NCBI GenBank assembly: GCA_021399435.1
Contig: JAJTUP010000051.1
Location: 372,001-436,000 of the forward strand
Direction of reading: 5' to 3'
Length of the DNA stretch: 64,000 nucleotides
Source: Diaporthe sp. PMI_573
Taxonomy: Eukaryota > Ascomycota > Sordariomycetes > Diaporthales > Diaporthaceae
Under the pieces are notes generated by a model. That model ran no database searches, had not been told where the DNA came from, and was given only the letters and a program-made list of their open reading frames with translations. Positions 34,409 to 44,496 of the stretch are shown here, one piece after another (positions within the stretch are counted from its first letter, which is position 1; each line of letters starts with the position of its first letter). The translations under genes and the position numbers were made by a program.

Positions 34409-35240
34409 GTGGCGCTACAGAAGGCTCCTCACCAGCCCTGCCTGTTTGAAACCGCCTTCAATAAAATAAGCGCAACCATTTGTGGTAAAACTCTCGATCC
34501 CGCATTCACGTATGCCTCGGACATAACACAACAACAAAGCTCTGAAATGGAGGTCGACCAGTCAGCAAGTTTCTTCCGTCTGGCGTTCGGCTCAGTCTGT
34601 GCCGAGACGACTTTTATCGCTACCTTCGTTCTCATGGTGATGAATAACACGGGCGCGATCATCGCGGTCCTATCAGGTCTCTGGAGGCCTGTCGACTGTC
34701 CACCACCATTCGGTTCTTTCTTGAAGCGTACACGGTTCGTCTCTTTTGGGGGTGAGTTGACGTGAGCTGCAGAGCACGAGTGTGAACGATCGATCTAATA
34801 TTCTTTTGAAATGCAGTATCAGTTGGCACCAAATGCTCTGGTCATTCCTCACGGGGCACGCTGACTTGATTGTCGGCAAGACTCTTCCCATTCTGCCACC
34901 CCGCTCAGCTGCTTATCGGCATACACGCTTGGCAGATGCTTTTCTCATCTCCGGCCTGATACACTGGCGCGCCGATCAGGCTCAGGGTGTTCCCAATGCC
35001 GGAAACGGGGCGTTGGTCTTCTTTGCTCTACATGCTGCTGTTATAGTTCTGGAGGACCACCTTGGGTCTGTCTTTGTCGCGTTGCTACCCAGATGCGTCC
35101 GTCATATCATGGGTTACCTTTGGGTTCTCGCTTTCTTTGCTTGGAGCAGTCCAAATTACATGTACCCCGGAATGAGACTCGGATTTGACGGGGCTGCTTT
35201 GCTGCCCATCCGCGTGATTGGGCCCTACATACGTGAGTAA
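34409..35240 (+). pseudogene. Wax-synthase-type acyltransferase, truncated and frameshifted
   Basis: The C-terminal half of the fungal wax synthase (MBOAT-like) family is clear: LWRPVDCPPPFGS, AYTVRLFWG, then a spliced SWHQMLWSF (intron 34752-34816, 65 bp), and the membrane-embedded SGLIHW, with the family's conserved His. These are followed by hydrophobic segments to 35240. The segments PPPFGSFL and EAYTVRLFWG lie in different frames, so a single-base lesion sits at 34710-34723. About 200 N-terminal residues expected for the family are missing; upstream sequence is not recognisable. Intact members acylate alcohols, including in secondary metabolism. An unusual 50-bp intron (34676-34724) could in theory bypass the lesion, but would delete a conserved motif. 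Confidence 0.6.
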
Positions 35241-35451
35241 ACAGATTGTAAATCATAGCGCAGGGTTCTGAACGATGCTTGTTAGCAGTATAAAGGATAG
35301 GTTTTATATTACCGACGAGGGCATTAAGAATTGCAACAGCATTGTCATCGACAGTCAAAGTGTCAAAGAAGCTATGGAAAATCCAATCTTCACATGGAGG
35401 GGATGAAAGAAATTGAAGAAGAAAAGCAAAAGAGTTCTAAGCCCGTCGAAA

Positions 35452-36769
35452 CTAAAGAACACGGTCCACTTTCTTCCATGTATTTGGTCTAGGCACGACG
35501 CCTATGTATAGAGGCATGCGTGACTTTTCCGGCCTGAGTAGGTTTCGATCCAACGGTGGCATTTCGCCCACCTTTCGGCATCCATGCTTGTCAGAGAGTT
35601 CCCATTCAAAATTGACAAGCATTTGGACAAGAACCAAATTGGTCTTAAGCTTTGCAAGCCTTATACCAGCTGTTCATTTCTTCGGGTCAGATTTGATACC
35701 AGGATCGGCTAAATGGGCAAGAGCAGATGACCGCATAGGTGTCTCCAAGAACCCCAGCCCAGAAATGTGTGCGGGTCCCGCTCATCATAGCCATCTTGGT
35801 GACGGTGATGAGGTGGGTCGAAAGCGAGGGGATCTAGGTATAATTGGGGATCCATGTGAACATTGTCGGGGAGGTAGGCAGCTTAAGAATTATTCGGCAC
35901 CACATCGGCGGAGTCGCCGATACAAATGTCAGAGCCGTTGATGTCTTTGCGGAAGAATGTTCCACTAGATGTAAGGCAAAGTGTTTCCTACAAACATGAG
36001 TATAAGACAGGGAATTCAGTCTCCCAGTCCTGAAGCGATTGACTCTCGGGGATTTGATTGGGTGATTGCGACGGTGTCTTACGGTGTTTGAGTAAGACAG
36101 CATCGCCTTCGCATCTGTAGTTTGACTGCCACTCGAGCGAGTCCGCCAGGAATGCAGGGAGACACGTGATGGAAGCGCTGTCATTGTGACGCTCGACGAA
36201 AGAGCACTGAAAATGAATTGTATTTGTCTTGAGTGTCAGCCGCATTCCGACCCGAAGTGCTGTTGATGGGGTTTGTACTCACTCTGAAGGTCTTGTCATC
36301 GTTGCTGCCATACTCGTCATGTACGTGTTGGAGGGCTTCATCTTGTTTCTTGGTCTTGCGTTGCTTGAGGATTTTCTTGATGATCATATACAACCTTGCG
36401 CCTGCGATCAGTCTGATGATATAACTCGGCGTCACCAATCAGGAAAAAGTAATGTGAGCCAGGCCGGTACTGCATTCAAATATTTCAAAATATGAAGACT
36501 GTGGCGCATCAACTTGTCGTTCTCAGCCATCTCGGTGGCGCCTACAGGAGGGTGTATACACTCTGAGTCACGTCTGTCATTCTCAATTCCACAACATTCA
36601 TCAGTGAGGCTCCTAAACTTCGAAAAATGGCGGTATGTACTGACTCTGGCTCAGGATATTCCTCCACATTCAAGTCGTTACAAAAGTCACGAATGTTGCT
36701 CGTCGGCACCGGCGGTGTTCTGGCGAGTTTCTTGCCATAGTCATCGCGAGCGTCGTTAGCAAAGACCAA
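35452..36769 (-). pseudogene. Cytochrome P450, 5'-truncated and mutated
   Basis: On the minus strand the P450 C-terminus is recognisable: ETLCLTSSGTFFRKDI (K-helix and following strand), AAYLPDNVHMDPQLYLDPLAFDPP and the haem loop FLGWGSWRHLC, then through a 62-bp intron (35670-35731) AGIRLAKLKTNLVLVQ and a normal tail ending at 35452. The K-helix ExxR is ETLCL, with Arg replaced by Cys (a C-to-T change), and a TAA at 35883-35885 interrupts the frame before AAYLPD. Upstream pieces (36181-36438 and 36542-36769) look like the middle of the protein, but the N-terminal anchor is missing, and the sequence runs straight into a minisatellite repeat at 36790. The haem Cys itself is present. Confidence 0.7.
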
Positions 36770-36789
36770 ACCTACTAGTTAGAGCTATC

Positions 36790-37050
36790 TAACAACTGGG
36801 ACATAGGATAGTGTCCCATAAGAGGGTAGGAGGGTGTACCATAAGAGGATAGGAGGGTGTCACATAAGAGGGTAGGAGGTTGTTCCATAAGAGGGTCAAC
36901 TGGTAGGAGGGTAAGTGGGTAGGAGATCCTACAAGAGAGTGTCCTACAGAAGGTTGTCTCATAGGAGTTTATCCTACAGGAGGTTCGGTGGTGAGCACTG
37001 TGTAGATGGCCTACTATAGATGCTGTGGCGTGTAGCAGACACCCAAGCAA
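36790..37050 (+). repeat. Minisatellite-bearing dispersed repeat, left copy
   Basis: Variants of a GTAGGAGG-nTGT-nCATAAGAGG unit (about 23 bp) repeat three times, then shorter CTACAGGAGG units. The block ends in ACTATAGATGCTGTGGCG followed by a relaxed match to AGCCGAGCAA. The same ending closes a second block at 39845-40130. The orientation is the same. Confidence 0.65.
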
Positions 37051-37297
37051 GGCCAATAGTACATGGAGATGGGAAGGCTTGGAAAGAAGCAAACGGATGG
37101 AAATGTGGAGACCTGATAACTGCAGTCATCTCATTAAACATGGAACTAAGCTATGTTACTACGCCTAAGTGCCCCAGCTGGGTCAAATTCGTTTGTTGTT
37201 GCTGCAGCTACCAACCTTCGCACTTCAGCCCCCGAGCTTTTGGACCATCACCTCCACAAATCATCCTTCCGCCCCTCCCTCCCTCACATACATACAT

Positions 37298-37328
<31 letters not shown>

Positions 37329-37416
37329 AACATAAGCCCTGACGAGCAAACGCGCCACAGGAACGGAGAATCTTCAACCATCCAACGTCACGACCATTCC
37401 ATCCACAGATCCACAG
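37051..37416. other. 5' region of SET gene with CA microsatellite
   Basis: Includes a (CG)n(CA)n tract at about 37300-37328 roughly 90 bp before the first likely ATG. Nothing else is visible. Confidence 0.5.
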
Positions 37417-39830
37417 ATGGCGGACGACGGCTCCCCAGCTGCCGACAAGAGCGGCTCTGCACCCCTCACACACAAAATACTCTCCCTATATCCGCCTTGC
37501 GTTCTTCCTGCCCACGAGCTCAAGCCGATCCTCCGTTCGCAGATGAAGCCGAAACCCACCACCGGGGAAATCGAACACTCGTTCTTGTCACTTCTCCCCC
37601 ACAGCACAATGTGGCAACGAGTGCAATCGTGATGGACGAGGAAGGCACTCAAGCTATGCTGCAGCTATACTGCCAGCCGTTCGAGGAAGTTGTGCCCGCA
37701 AAGCAAACCCTTCGACTTGGATGCTGTTACTTGGTCAAGGAGCCTTTCGCTATGGTTTGTCCTGACGGCTGCTACCTGCGAGTGGATCACCCTGGTGACA
37801 TCTTCCTGCTGCCGCACGACCATGAGTTACTTCCAGTCAAATGGCGCGAGGGCGATGCCTTCCTTGGAAGCAGTTTCGAGATGCGAATGAAAGGAAACGC
37901 TGCTGTTGGCAAAATGCAATGGGCAGAGGCAGAGGACCTGTAAGGCTTCCCTCGTCAAGTACGTGCAAACGTTCTCGTTGCTAATTCTTTCAGGTATACT
38001 ACTGCCGCCAAAACAGCAGAAACGACCGAAGAGGCAAGATTAGCCTATCTCAACCGCTCTTTGGCCAACCTCCGACTGGGGCGCCCAGCCACCGCCCTAG
38101 CAGATGTCATCAAGTCATATGGGACAGGGGACTCAGCACGTACTGAGAAAGGTCTCTTTCGTGAGGCCAGCGCTCTTTACGAGCTCGCCAAATACGACCA
38201 GTGTCTTGATAGACTCTGGGCACTCAATACTGCGTATCCCGACAATTCGGCAATGCCAATGATTCATCGTGCCCAGGCACGACTGGAGGAGCAGCAGACA
38301 GGGAAGTACGACTTCCGCCGCATGTACAAGCAGGCAAAGGCCACACCTCCTCTCATCGACTGTGCCACTTACACCGCGCCCGTGGAGATCAGAAACTCAC
38401 CAGGTAAGGGACGTGGGTTATTCACCACCAAGAAAGTCCTGGCCGGCGAAATGCTACTCTGTGAGAAGGCCTTTGGGTACGTCTACGGTGGTGAGGACCA
38501 TCCCAGTACCTGAGGAATGACACAGAGGAGAGTTCTGGAAGATCTGCGAACGCAAATTGTGCGAAGGTTGTTCCATAACATTGAAGACGCTCGGCTATTC
38601 AGTCACCTGCACCATGGCAACTACGAAGCTGCCGGTGTCTACGAGGTCGATGGAAAGCCGGTGATTGACTCGTGAGCACCTAATTAGTTGCATTCTTTCT
38701 CGAGGACTGTGATCTGACACACTCGCAGATGTCATGTTGCAAAGGCCATTGCCCTCACAGGCCACCGCGCTCCAAGGGATGGGCTGTCGATATTCAAAGA
38801 GATCATCTTCGGAGAAGAACAAGGAGTACAGATGTGTGCTAACACCAGTGGAGTCTGGGCGGTCATGTCACACATGAATCATTCCTGCATCAGCAACGTC
38901 AGGAATACATTCATCGGAGATATGCAGATAGTTCGTGCCACAAGAGACTTCGAATCAGGAGCCGAGGTTTTCATCTCGTATAAGGAGCCGAAGAATTTCG
39001 AGTCTTACGATGACGCACAGAAGCGCTTCAGCGGTTGGAACTTTACCTGCGACTGTGCTCTATGCCTCACCAGAAAGGCAACCTCCGATCAAATGCTCCA
39101 GAAGCGGAGATCATTGGCGAAAGAATTCAGTCAATTCACCAGGAACGGAATCCAGGGGTTCGATTTCGTCGCAGCTCAGCGGACACTCGACCGGCTCAAC
39201 AAGACCTATACAGCCACGGAAAAGGAGCCGGGCACTGTCAGGTTCGAGCTCTGGGAACCTCGCCACGTCCTAGGGGCTCTGTACACAGAGACGGGGAGGC
39301 CGTTTGAGGCCGTTGAGGAGATTCTGAAGGGTCTTGAAGCACTTGGTTTCATCATCTCTGCGAGCCCACGCAGGGGCGTCACCAAGTCATCTAAACCTGA
39401 ACTCCGCATCATACAGTGGGGTCTGGGACATTCGTTCCCTGTCGACGCTTTTCGACTTCTCCTGCGCTCATACAAGACAATCGCCCCCGAGAACGTACCG
39501 GCGGCCAGGCGTTACATGGAGACTGCCTACACTATCTTTGTGGGCGAGAAGGAACGTTCCTTGACACATACAAGGGGATTGCGGGCGATGACAAATCATG
39601 ATCTTAGCACTCCGTTCATGATTCTGCCGGAACTAGATGGAGACTTGAAATGGACAGAGGGCACTGGTGTTGTAGGCCATCTGTGGCTTCGTTTTGTGTG
39701 GCTTCCGGTGGGGGGGGGGGCGCGTACCTGTCGGGCAACCACGTTTGCGCTTCCCATAGATCCGGCCCTTCGCATACATTATTACAGTGTCACAGCCACA
39801 GTCAAAAACAATTCCAATACGTCTTTATAG
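37417..39830 (+). CDS. SET-domain protein with TPR-like region; two frame lesions
   Basis: Exons: 37417-37939, 37994-38476, 38531-38671, 38729 to stop. The middle encodes a TPR-like part (EEARLAYLNRSLANLRLG, ALYELAKYDQCL) and a split SET domain: PGKGRGLFTTKKVLAGEMLLCEKAF (N-SET), then MSHMNHSCISNV with the NHSC core, EVFISY and CDCALC (post-SET Cys). Such fungal proteins are likely lysine methyltransferases. Two lesions appear. The first is between LKPILRSQMK and ETHHRGN at 37541-37551. The second is at 39547-39552, where the family ending (EGTFLDTYKGIAGDD, stop 39599-39601) lies in another frame and the present frame runs 76 codons further through a G10 tract to 39830. Without the first region, translation could begin at the ATG at 37632. 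Either a decaying gene or two single-base sequencing errors. Confidence 0.68.
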
Positions 39831-39844
39831 AGCCCCTGTAGCTT

Positions 39845-40130
39845 GCCGGCCTTCCCGTCTAATTATTCTAAAGGGAGGTGTTCCGCAGAAAACTTTCCAA
39901 CTAGAGGTCTTTCCAAGGGAGGCTGTCCTAATCGTACGTTAGGCGGCTATCCCCTGGGAGGCTGTCCCTTAGGAGGCTATCCCCTAGGAGGTTGTCCCAT
40001 AGGAGACTGTCCCATAGGAGACTGTTATACACTTAGGTAGGAGGTTTATCCTATAGGAGAATATCCCACAGGAGGCTGGGGAGTGAGTACTATAGATGCT
40101 GTGGCGCTGTAACGGACAGCCGAGCAAAGC
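39845..40130 (+). repeat. Minisatellite-bearing dispersed repeat, right copy
   Basis: A 15-bp unit (AGGCTGTCCCATAGG and variants such as AGGCTATCCCCTAGG) is repeated at least five times at about 39950-40030. The block closes with ACTATAGATGCTGTGGCG like the block at 36790-37050. The two copies lie in direct orientation on both sides of the SET gene. Confidence 0.68.
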
Positions 40131-40290
40131 TCGAATCCTGTATCTTCAATCCCCTATCTTGTCGTCTGGCCTCACAGGCTCAGGGAATGGAAAAGAGAGA
40201 TACGGAGAGAATAATTTGTTTTGAAAATTAGGTCTACAATTAGTTATTGCTCGTATACGATTATTGTTATTGTTTGTCGGTCCGCCTTTC

Positions 40291-41903
40291 TCAACGAGAC
40301 CTCCTTTTATGGGCGAGATACATATCCAAGCGCCTCTGCCGGGTATCTTTCGCCTTTCCGTGCTCACCCCACTCGGTAAACCACCGCTCAAGGTCAAACA
40401 TCATCTCCAACACCGATGACATACTGTAGCACGGCCGGTCTTCGACCGCACACAGGCTGTCGATTGCCTCTCGCAGGAACCTCTCGGCGCTCGCTCGGTC
40501 CCCAGACCTCCGGTGCTCCTTCGCCAAAAAGTACTGGGCGGCATACTTGATGAGCATGTCGAGCTCCGGGCCGCGCCCAAGCAGGCTCTGGAAGAGCGCC
40601 CGGGTCTTTTCCATGGACGTGCCGTGATTTAAGGCTAGGAGGCGCTCGTACTCGGCCTGGAACCATAGGAGAGTCAGGACGGGCAGGCTCTCCCTGCCGT
40701 ACTGGGCCTCGTGCCTCCGGATCGTGTCCTCGAGACCTGACCCCAGGTTTTGCGGCAGCTGGTCGAACCCCGCGACCTCGGCCAGGGCCAGCCACTCACT
40801 CAGGAGCGGGATGTTCCAGCCGGGCTCCATCATGGAGGTCCAGGTCTGCAGCTCGCACCTCCAGGCCCGGATCATGGCCTCGCGGAAGCTGGCATCGTCC
40901 ACCTCCGCCAGCCTCAGGAGGATCCGCCGCAGGGACTCGGGCCCGGAGCCCTCCTGCACCAGGGATGCCGCGTACTTCAGCAGGGCCCTTAGAGTCGCAT
41001 TCATGTGTTCCTCCCTGGAGTCGTCCCACTTCACGCACAGGACCGTCATGCAGATACAACCAAATGCATTACTCGCGGCCGGCCCGAAGAGTGAGCTCCG
41101 GATCTGGTCGGGCGCCCGCCGCATCACCAGCAGCGCGTCTTCCACCCTCGCCTCCTGGAGCAGGCGGCGGACGGCCACGAATCCTCTGCTCAGGTCCCCA
41201 AACTGCAAGGGCAGGATGGCGCGGACGTCATTATCGACATACCCTCTAGTCTTGTACTCCATGCGGATATACTCGCGGGTATTGACGAGCATCTCCTCGG
41301 AGACCCAGAGGCCGTCGGGAGAGCGGAGGGGCCGGCTCACAGACATTGGGTATAGAGATGCTGCAGACCGCTTCCGGTCAAGGTGTGTGACGAGACTGCT
41401 CAGACTGATCATTACACCATTACTCAACCGGACTATCTCAGGCGCAGCCGCCCCTTCGTGTTGTAGACCGTTCGAGACCACGTGCTGCAGGGCTTCCCTC
41501 TCGAGTTTGTTGGTGATGTACTTTGAGAAGCCCCATCGCTTGATTCTGGCCTTGAAAAGCTTTGGCCTGCAGTTCCACCGTTAACAGATCAGTTACACAC
41601 TCACAAAGCCTGGAACAGGCGCGGGATCCAGACTCACGATGCCTCGAGGCCGTGGTTGGACTTCATGATCTCCATGACCTCCTTCAGGCTCCGGCCCTGG
41701 TCCAAGTAGAGGGCTCTTATGATGGGCTTATGCGCCTCCCACATGGCGTCCGACCTCCCTCGCCGTCGGACCGCGGGGCTGGGCGTCGATGCTGCCGCAG
41801 GAGTGTCCATATTGCTAAGCCCAGGAGCCATCATCCATGTACCAACGACACATGCATCCTGCGGCGGCTGCTCGAGTCGATTCGCTTCCCGCGTCGTCGC
41901 CAT
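40291..41903 (-). CDS. Clr5-domain protein (513 aa)
   Basis: Two exons, 41903-41638 and 41566-40291 (1542 nt), with a 71-bp intron. The Clr5 domain crosses the intron: AMWEAHKPIIRALYLDQGRS, SLKEVMEIMKSNHGLEAS, then PKLFKARIKRWGFSKYITN. This domain is named after fission yeast Clr5, linked to heterochromatin silencing, and forms a DNA-binding-like helical unit at the start of many fungal proteins. The remaining 400 residues are helical and rich in Leu, Ala and Arg without a recognised domain. The minus-strand coding sequence is clearly more GC-rich than its flanks. Probably nuclear. The natural ATG is at 41903 (MATTREANR). Confidence 0.82.
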
Positions 41904-43154
41904 TGCTAGCTCCCTGGTCCCATGGTGCAAAATGAGCCTCAGGGCGCAGCCGCTTCTCTCAGTATGCTATGGACGTTGATTCAAGAGTTGGCCTGGGCAT
42001 GATGAAACCCTGAGGACCTCGGTTCTCGGTGGGGCATCTGGCGAAGGAAATGACATTCTCGCCAAAGGGTCATCACGTGACGATTTATGCCAGTGGGTGG
42101 CCCACTCCCACCCATGTCGGATTCCACCCCGCCTGGGACTTTAATCGTTTGAAAGCAGCCATGGCAATACGGTCCGGGCTTCCGCGGCGGAAGGATTCGG
42201 CATTTGTTGTCTTGTCTTCTGATGGGGTATTGCGGAATTCCCCAAACACGTGGATACCTATACTAGTAGTATCATCGGTTACTGCACCAGCTGACCAGGT
42301 CGTTGTCGAGATGCCCAGCCGTCCACTCTTTGGGCACGAGTCGGTTCCACCCCGAGATCGGTCTCCATTGGCCAGACCACAAGAAGTTATATGGATCCAA
42401 GGTGTGGTGATTGCATGCTTAGTACAAAAGTGGAACAAAAGCACAGGTGCTTACAAAATGGAGATGTGGAATTCGTTAGAACAGGGATGATGCTGTGTAG
42501 ATGCGAAATGAGATGCACACGACGGGAATAAAAGAATGGCCGTCTTCCGTCTGAATCGTCTGCTGACGAGGCAGGAGACTTTCCACAAAAATACAAATTG
42601 TCAAGGCAAGAAACTTTTGCAGAGAGGGCGTCAACATTGGACCCCGAGTGCCATTGACAGATTCAATCCCGCGGTGCATTGTGTAAGGACTCTGGCTCTG
42701 ACTTACCATTCAAGCTCTTGTAGTCCAATACTAGCACTAGCTGAAAATAGGCCAATGACATCTAGACACTCCAACGGCTGCCATGAGGTTGAACAGAAAC
42801 AGTGCCAAGGCGATGTTGAGGTTGGCAATTACTCTGTAGAGTCCGGCTATTGCTCTTATCGATAGGCTTATCTTATCAGCCCGCTGGCCTGCTTACTCCC
42901 TTGCTCGCCAACCGCTTCGGCGACGGGCTGGATTCCTGGTTTTCTTTCCCTTTGGGTAGACCTACAAAAATAACAACTCTTCTCTCCCGTAAATTCGAGC
43001 CTCAAGTCATGAAAAAGTAGTGGCCATCTCACTTGGGTCCACACAGCTAGCTGCCAGTCTAGCGCTCGACGCCCAACAGTTTCCAGATAGTTCCGGGGTC
43101 AGACGAGGCTCCACACCTCAATATCAAACAGACTTTCCCGAGCAACGCGAGGCC
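41904..43154. other. Interval, no supported gene
   Basis: Promoters of the Clr5 gene and of the next gene. The frame of the next gene stays open upstream to 43020 without an ATG, so a spliced upstream start is possible. Other frames have no motifs. Confidence 0.4.
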
Positions 43155-43988
43155 ATGTCCGTCCTCGTTCGTTATTTGAACCTCTTGCGCACAGATCCAG
43201 AACGTCTGCTGGCCTGGGAACGGTCAACGTTCGAAAGTCTGGAGACCTATAGTTCTGAAGACCAGGCCGAATCGTCCCACCACAACGTCGACCACTCCGT
43301 GAAGACCGTTCAGCCGCCACTGAGTCCTGATTTCCTAAAGCTCTTTCACGAGATGCTCCCTCAGGAGCTACGAGACATGGTGTACGCCCACATACTTGGC
43401 CCCGAGAGTGGTACGTGGACGATTCAACCCCACGGTCTGTACTTTCGCTTTGATCGACGCATCGCAGACGCCCCGACGCGCATCATACCCCCAAGTCTTG
43501 AAACCTCACGGCATCCGATATTTTCGACAGTCCATCGAGAGCTAGTCACCTACTTCTTCTCCAAAAACACCGTAGTCCTCAGGTATCGCTATGACTCAAC
43601 CACGTTGGAAATCCTCACCAGACTTTGCAAACATCTCGGCTGCAGACCCAATCAGTACATCAAGCGGCTTCACATTCTCGTTTGCCCCCCTGAATCCCCA
43701 GAAGACGATATGTACTGCGATGAAGAAGCTGAGTTTGAATGGCATCACATGTTCCCCCGGCCCAAGAACGCACGCTCACTTGCACAGCGAAGACAGCTCG
43801 AGACGGATCTGCGCGAGATTGGTCTCCAGATCAGCAAGGATTGCGATACGGAGTTTACTTTCATGGTCTCAGAACAGGAATGGAAGGCTTCGCTTGGGCC
43901 AAATGGGATGGATGAGTGGCTGTGCAGCATCAAGGACACTGGCAGGGTTAGACTCTTTTGGTATGATTGGGAGAAGGTCATCGCCTAG
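43155..43988 (+). CDS. LPxELR-motif protein, 2EXR/F-box-like N-region (277 aa)
   Basis: Single-exon frame from the first in-frame ATG (MSVLVRYLNLLRTD). At about residue 70 it has FHEMLPQELRDMVYAHILGPE, the short helical LPxELRxxVY motif found at the start of many fungal 2EXR and F-box-like proteins. Then come an aromatic, His/Arg-rich region (LETSRHPIFSTVHRELVTYFF) and a final WLCSIKDTGRVRLFWYDW. Members of these families are of unknown function and likely protein-interaction modules. The frame is open 45 codons further upstream without an ATG, so the true N-terminus could be longer through a splice site. Confidence 0.65.
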   Translation: MSVLVRYLNLLRTDPERLLAWERSTFESLETYSSEDQAESSHHNVDHSVKTVQPPLSPDFLKLFHEMLPQELRDMVYAHILGPESGTWTIQPHGLYFRFDRRIADAPTRIIPPSLETSRHPIFSTVHRELVTYFFSKNTVVLRYRYDSTTLEILTRLCKHLGCRPNQYIKRLHILVCPPESPEDDMYCDEEAEFEWHHMFPRPKNARSLAQRRQLETDLREIGLQISKDCDTEFTFMVSEQEWKASLGPNGMDEWLCSIKDTGRVRLFWYDWEKVIA

Positions 43989-44496
43989 CTGGTCTATTTC
44001 CTATAAGCAATTGCTCTTTTCCCTACATCAGAACCCACAGGTCAGCTGAAATTGATTTGTGCTCTCAAAATGCGTTGGATATTCGCTCATGGGTTCTGTT
44101 GATTTACCTCTACCACACGCGATTCTCCGAATGTGAGTCTTCTGGTGGCACGATCCAGAAATTCCACGAACAAGGCTACTAGAATTATTTGAAATCAAAG
44201 AGTAGCATCGTGCATCTGAAATTTCCGCCTCTGGATTAGATACTAAGCACTAAGGAAAATAGCAAGGAACGGTCACGATGTACCTCGGATTTGGAATCAC
44301 CTCGCATGGGGCTGAGGCACTTTCTATGCACACCAGCTGCTGCGCCCGAACCATCGAGCTGACAACCTTCCTTGGTTGTGCGCAGCAACTTCGCAGGCTT
44401 TTACATGAAGTCGAGTGCAAAATGAGATCATATAAGTAGCTCTTCTTGCTCTCCAGCTAGATTACCTCCCGTTCCAATATCCCACATCGCCCAAAC
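43989..44496. other. Promoter interval of secreted hydrolase
   Basis: No frame of interest. A possible TATA box is listed separately. Confidence 0.4.
44431..44438 (+). promoter_or_regulatory. TATA-like box of secreted hydrolase
   Basis: TATAAGTA lies 59 bp before the ATG at 44497, followed by pyrimidine-rich sequence (CTCTTCTTGCTCTCC) as is common near fungal transcription starts. The identification is by position and sequence only. Confidence 0.35.

Noticed and set aside
37300..37328. CG/CA tract before the SET gene as a possible regulatory Z-DNA element
   Set aside because: It is a simple microsatellite; nothing in the sequence supports a regulatory role.
38477..38530. In-frame TGA at 38511 in the SET gene
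   Set aside because: It lies inside a 54-bp intron with a GTACGT donor and AGGAG acceptor; removal joins CEKAFG to VLEDLRTQ as expected for the family, so it is not a lesion.
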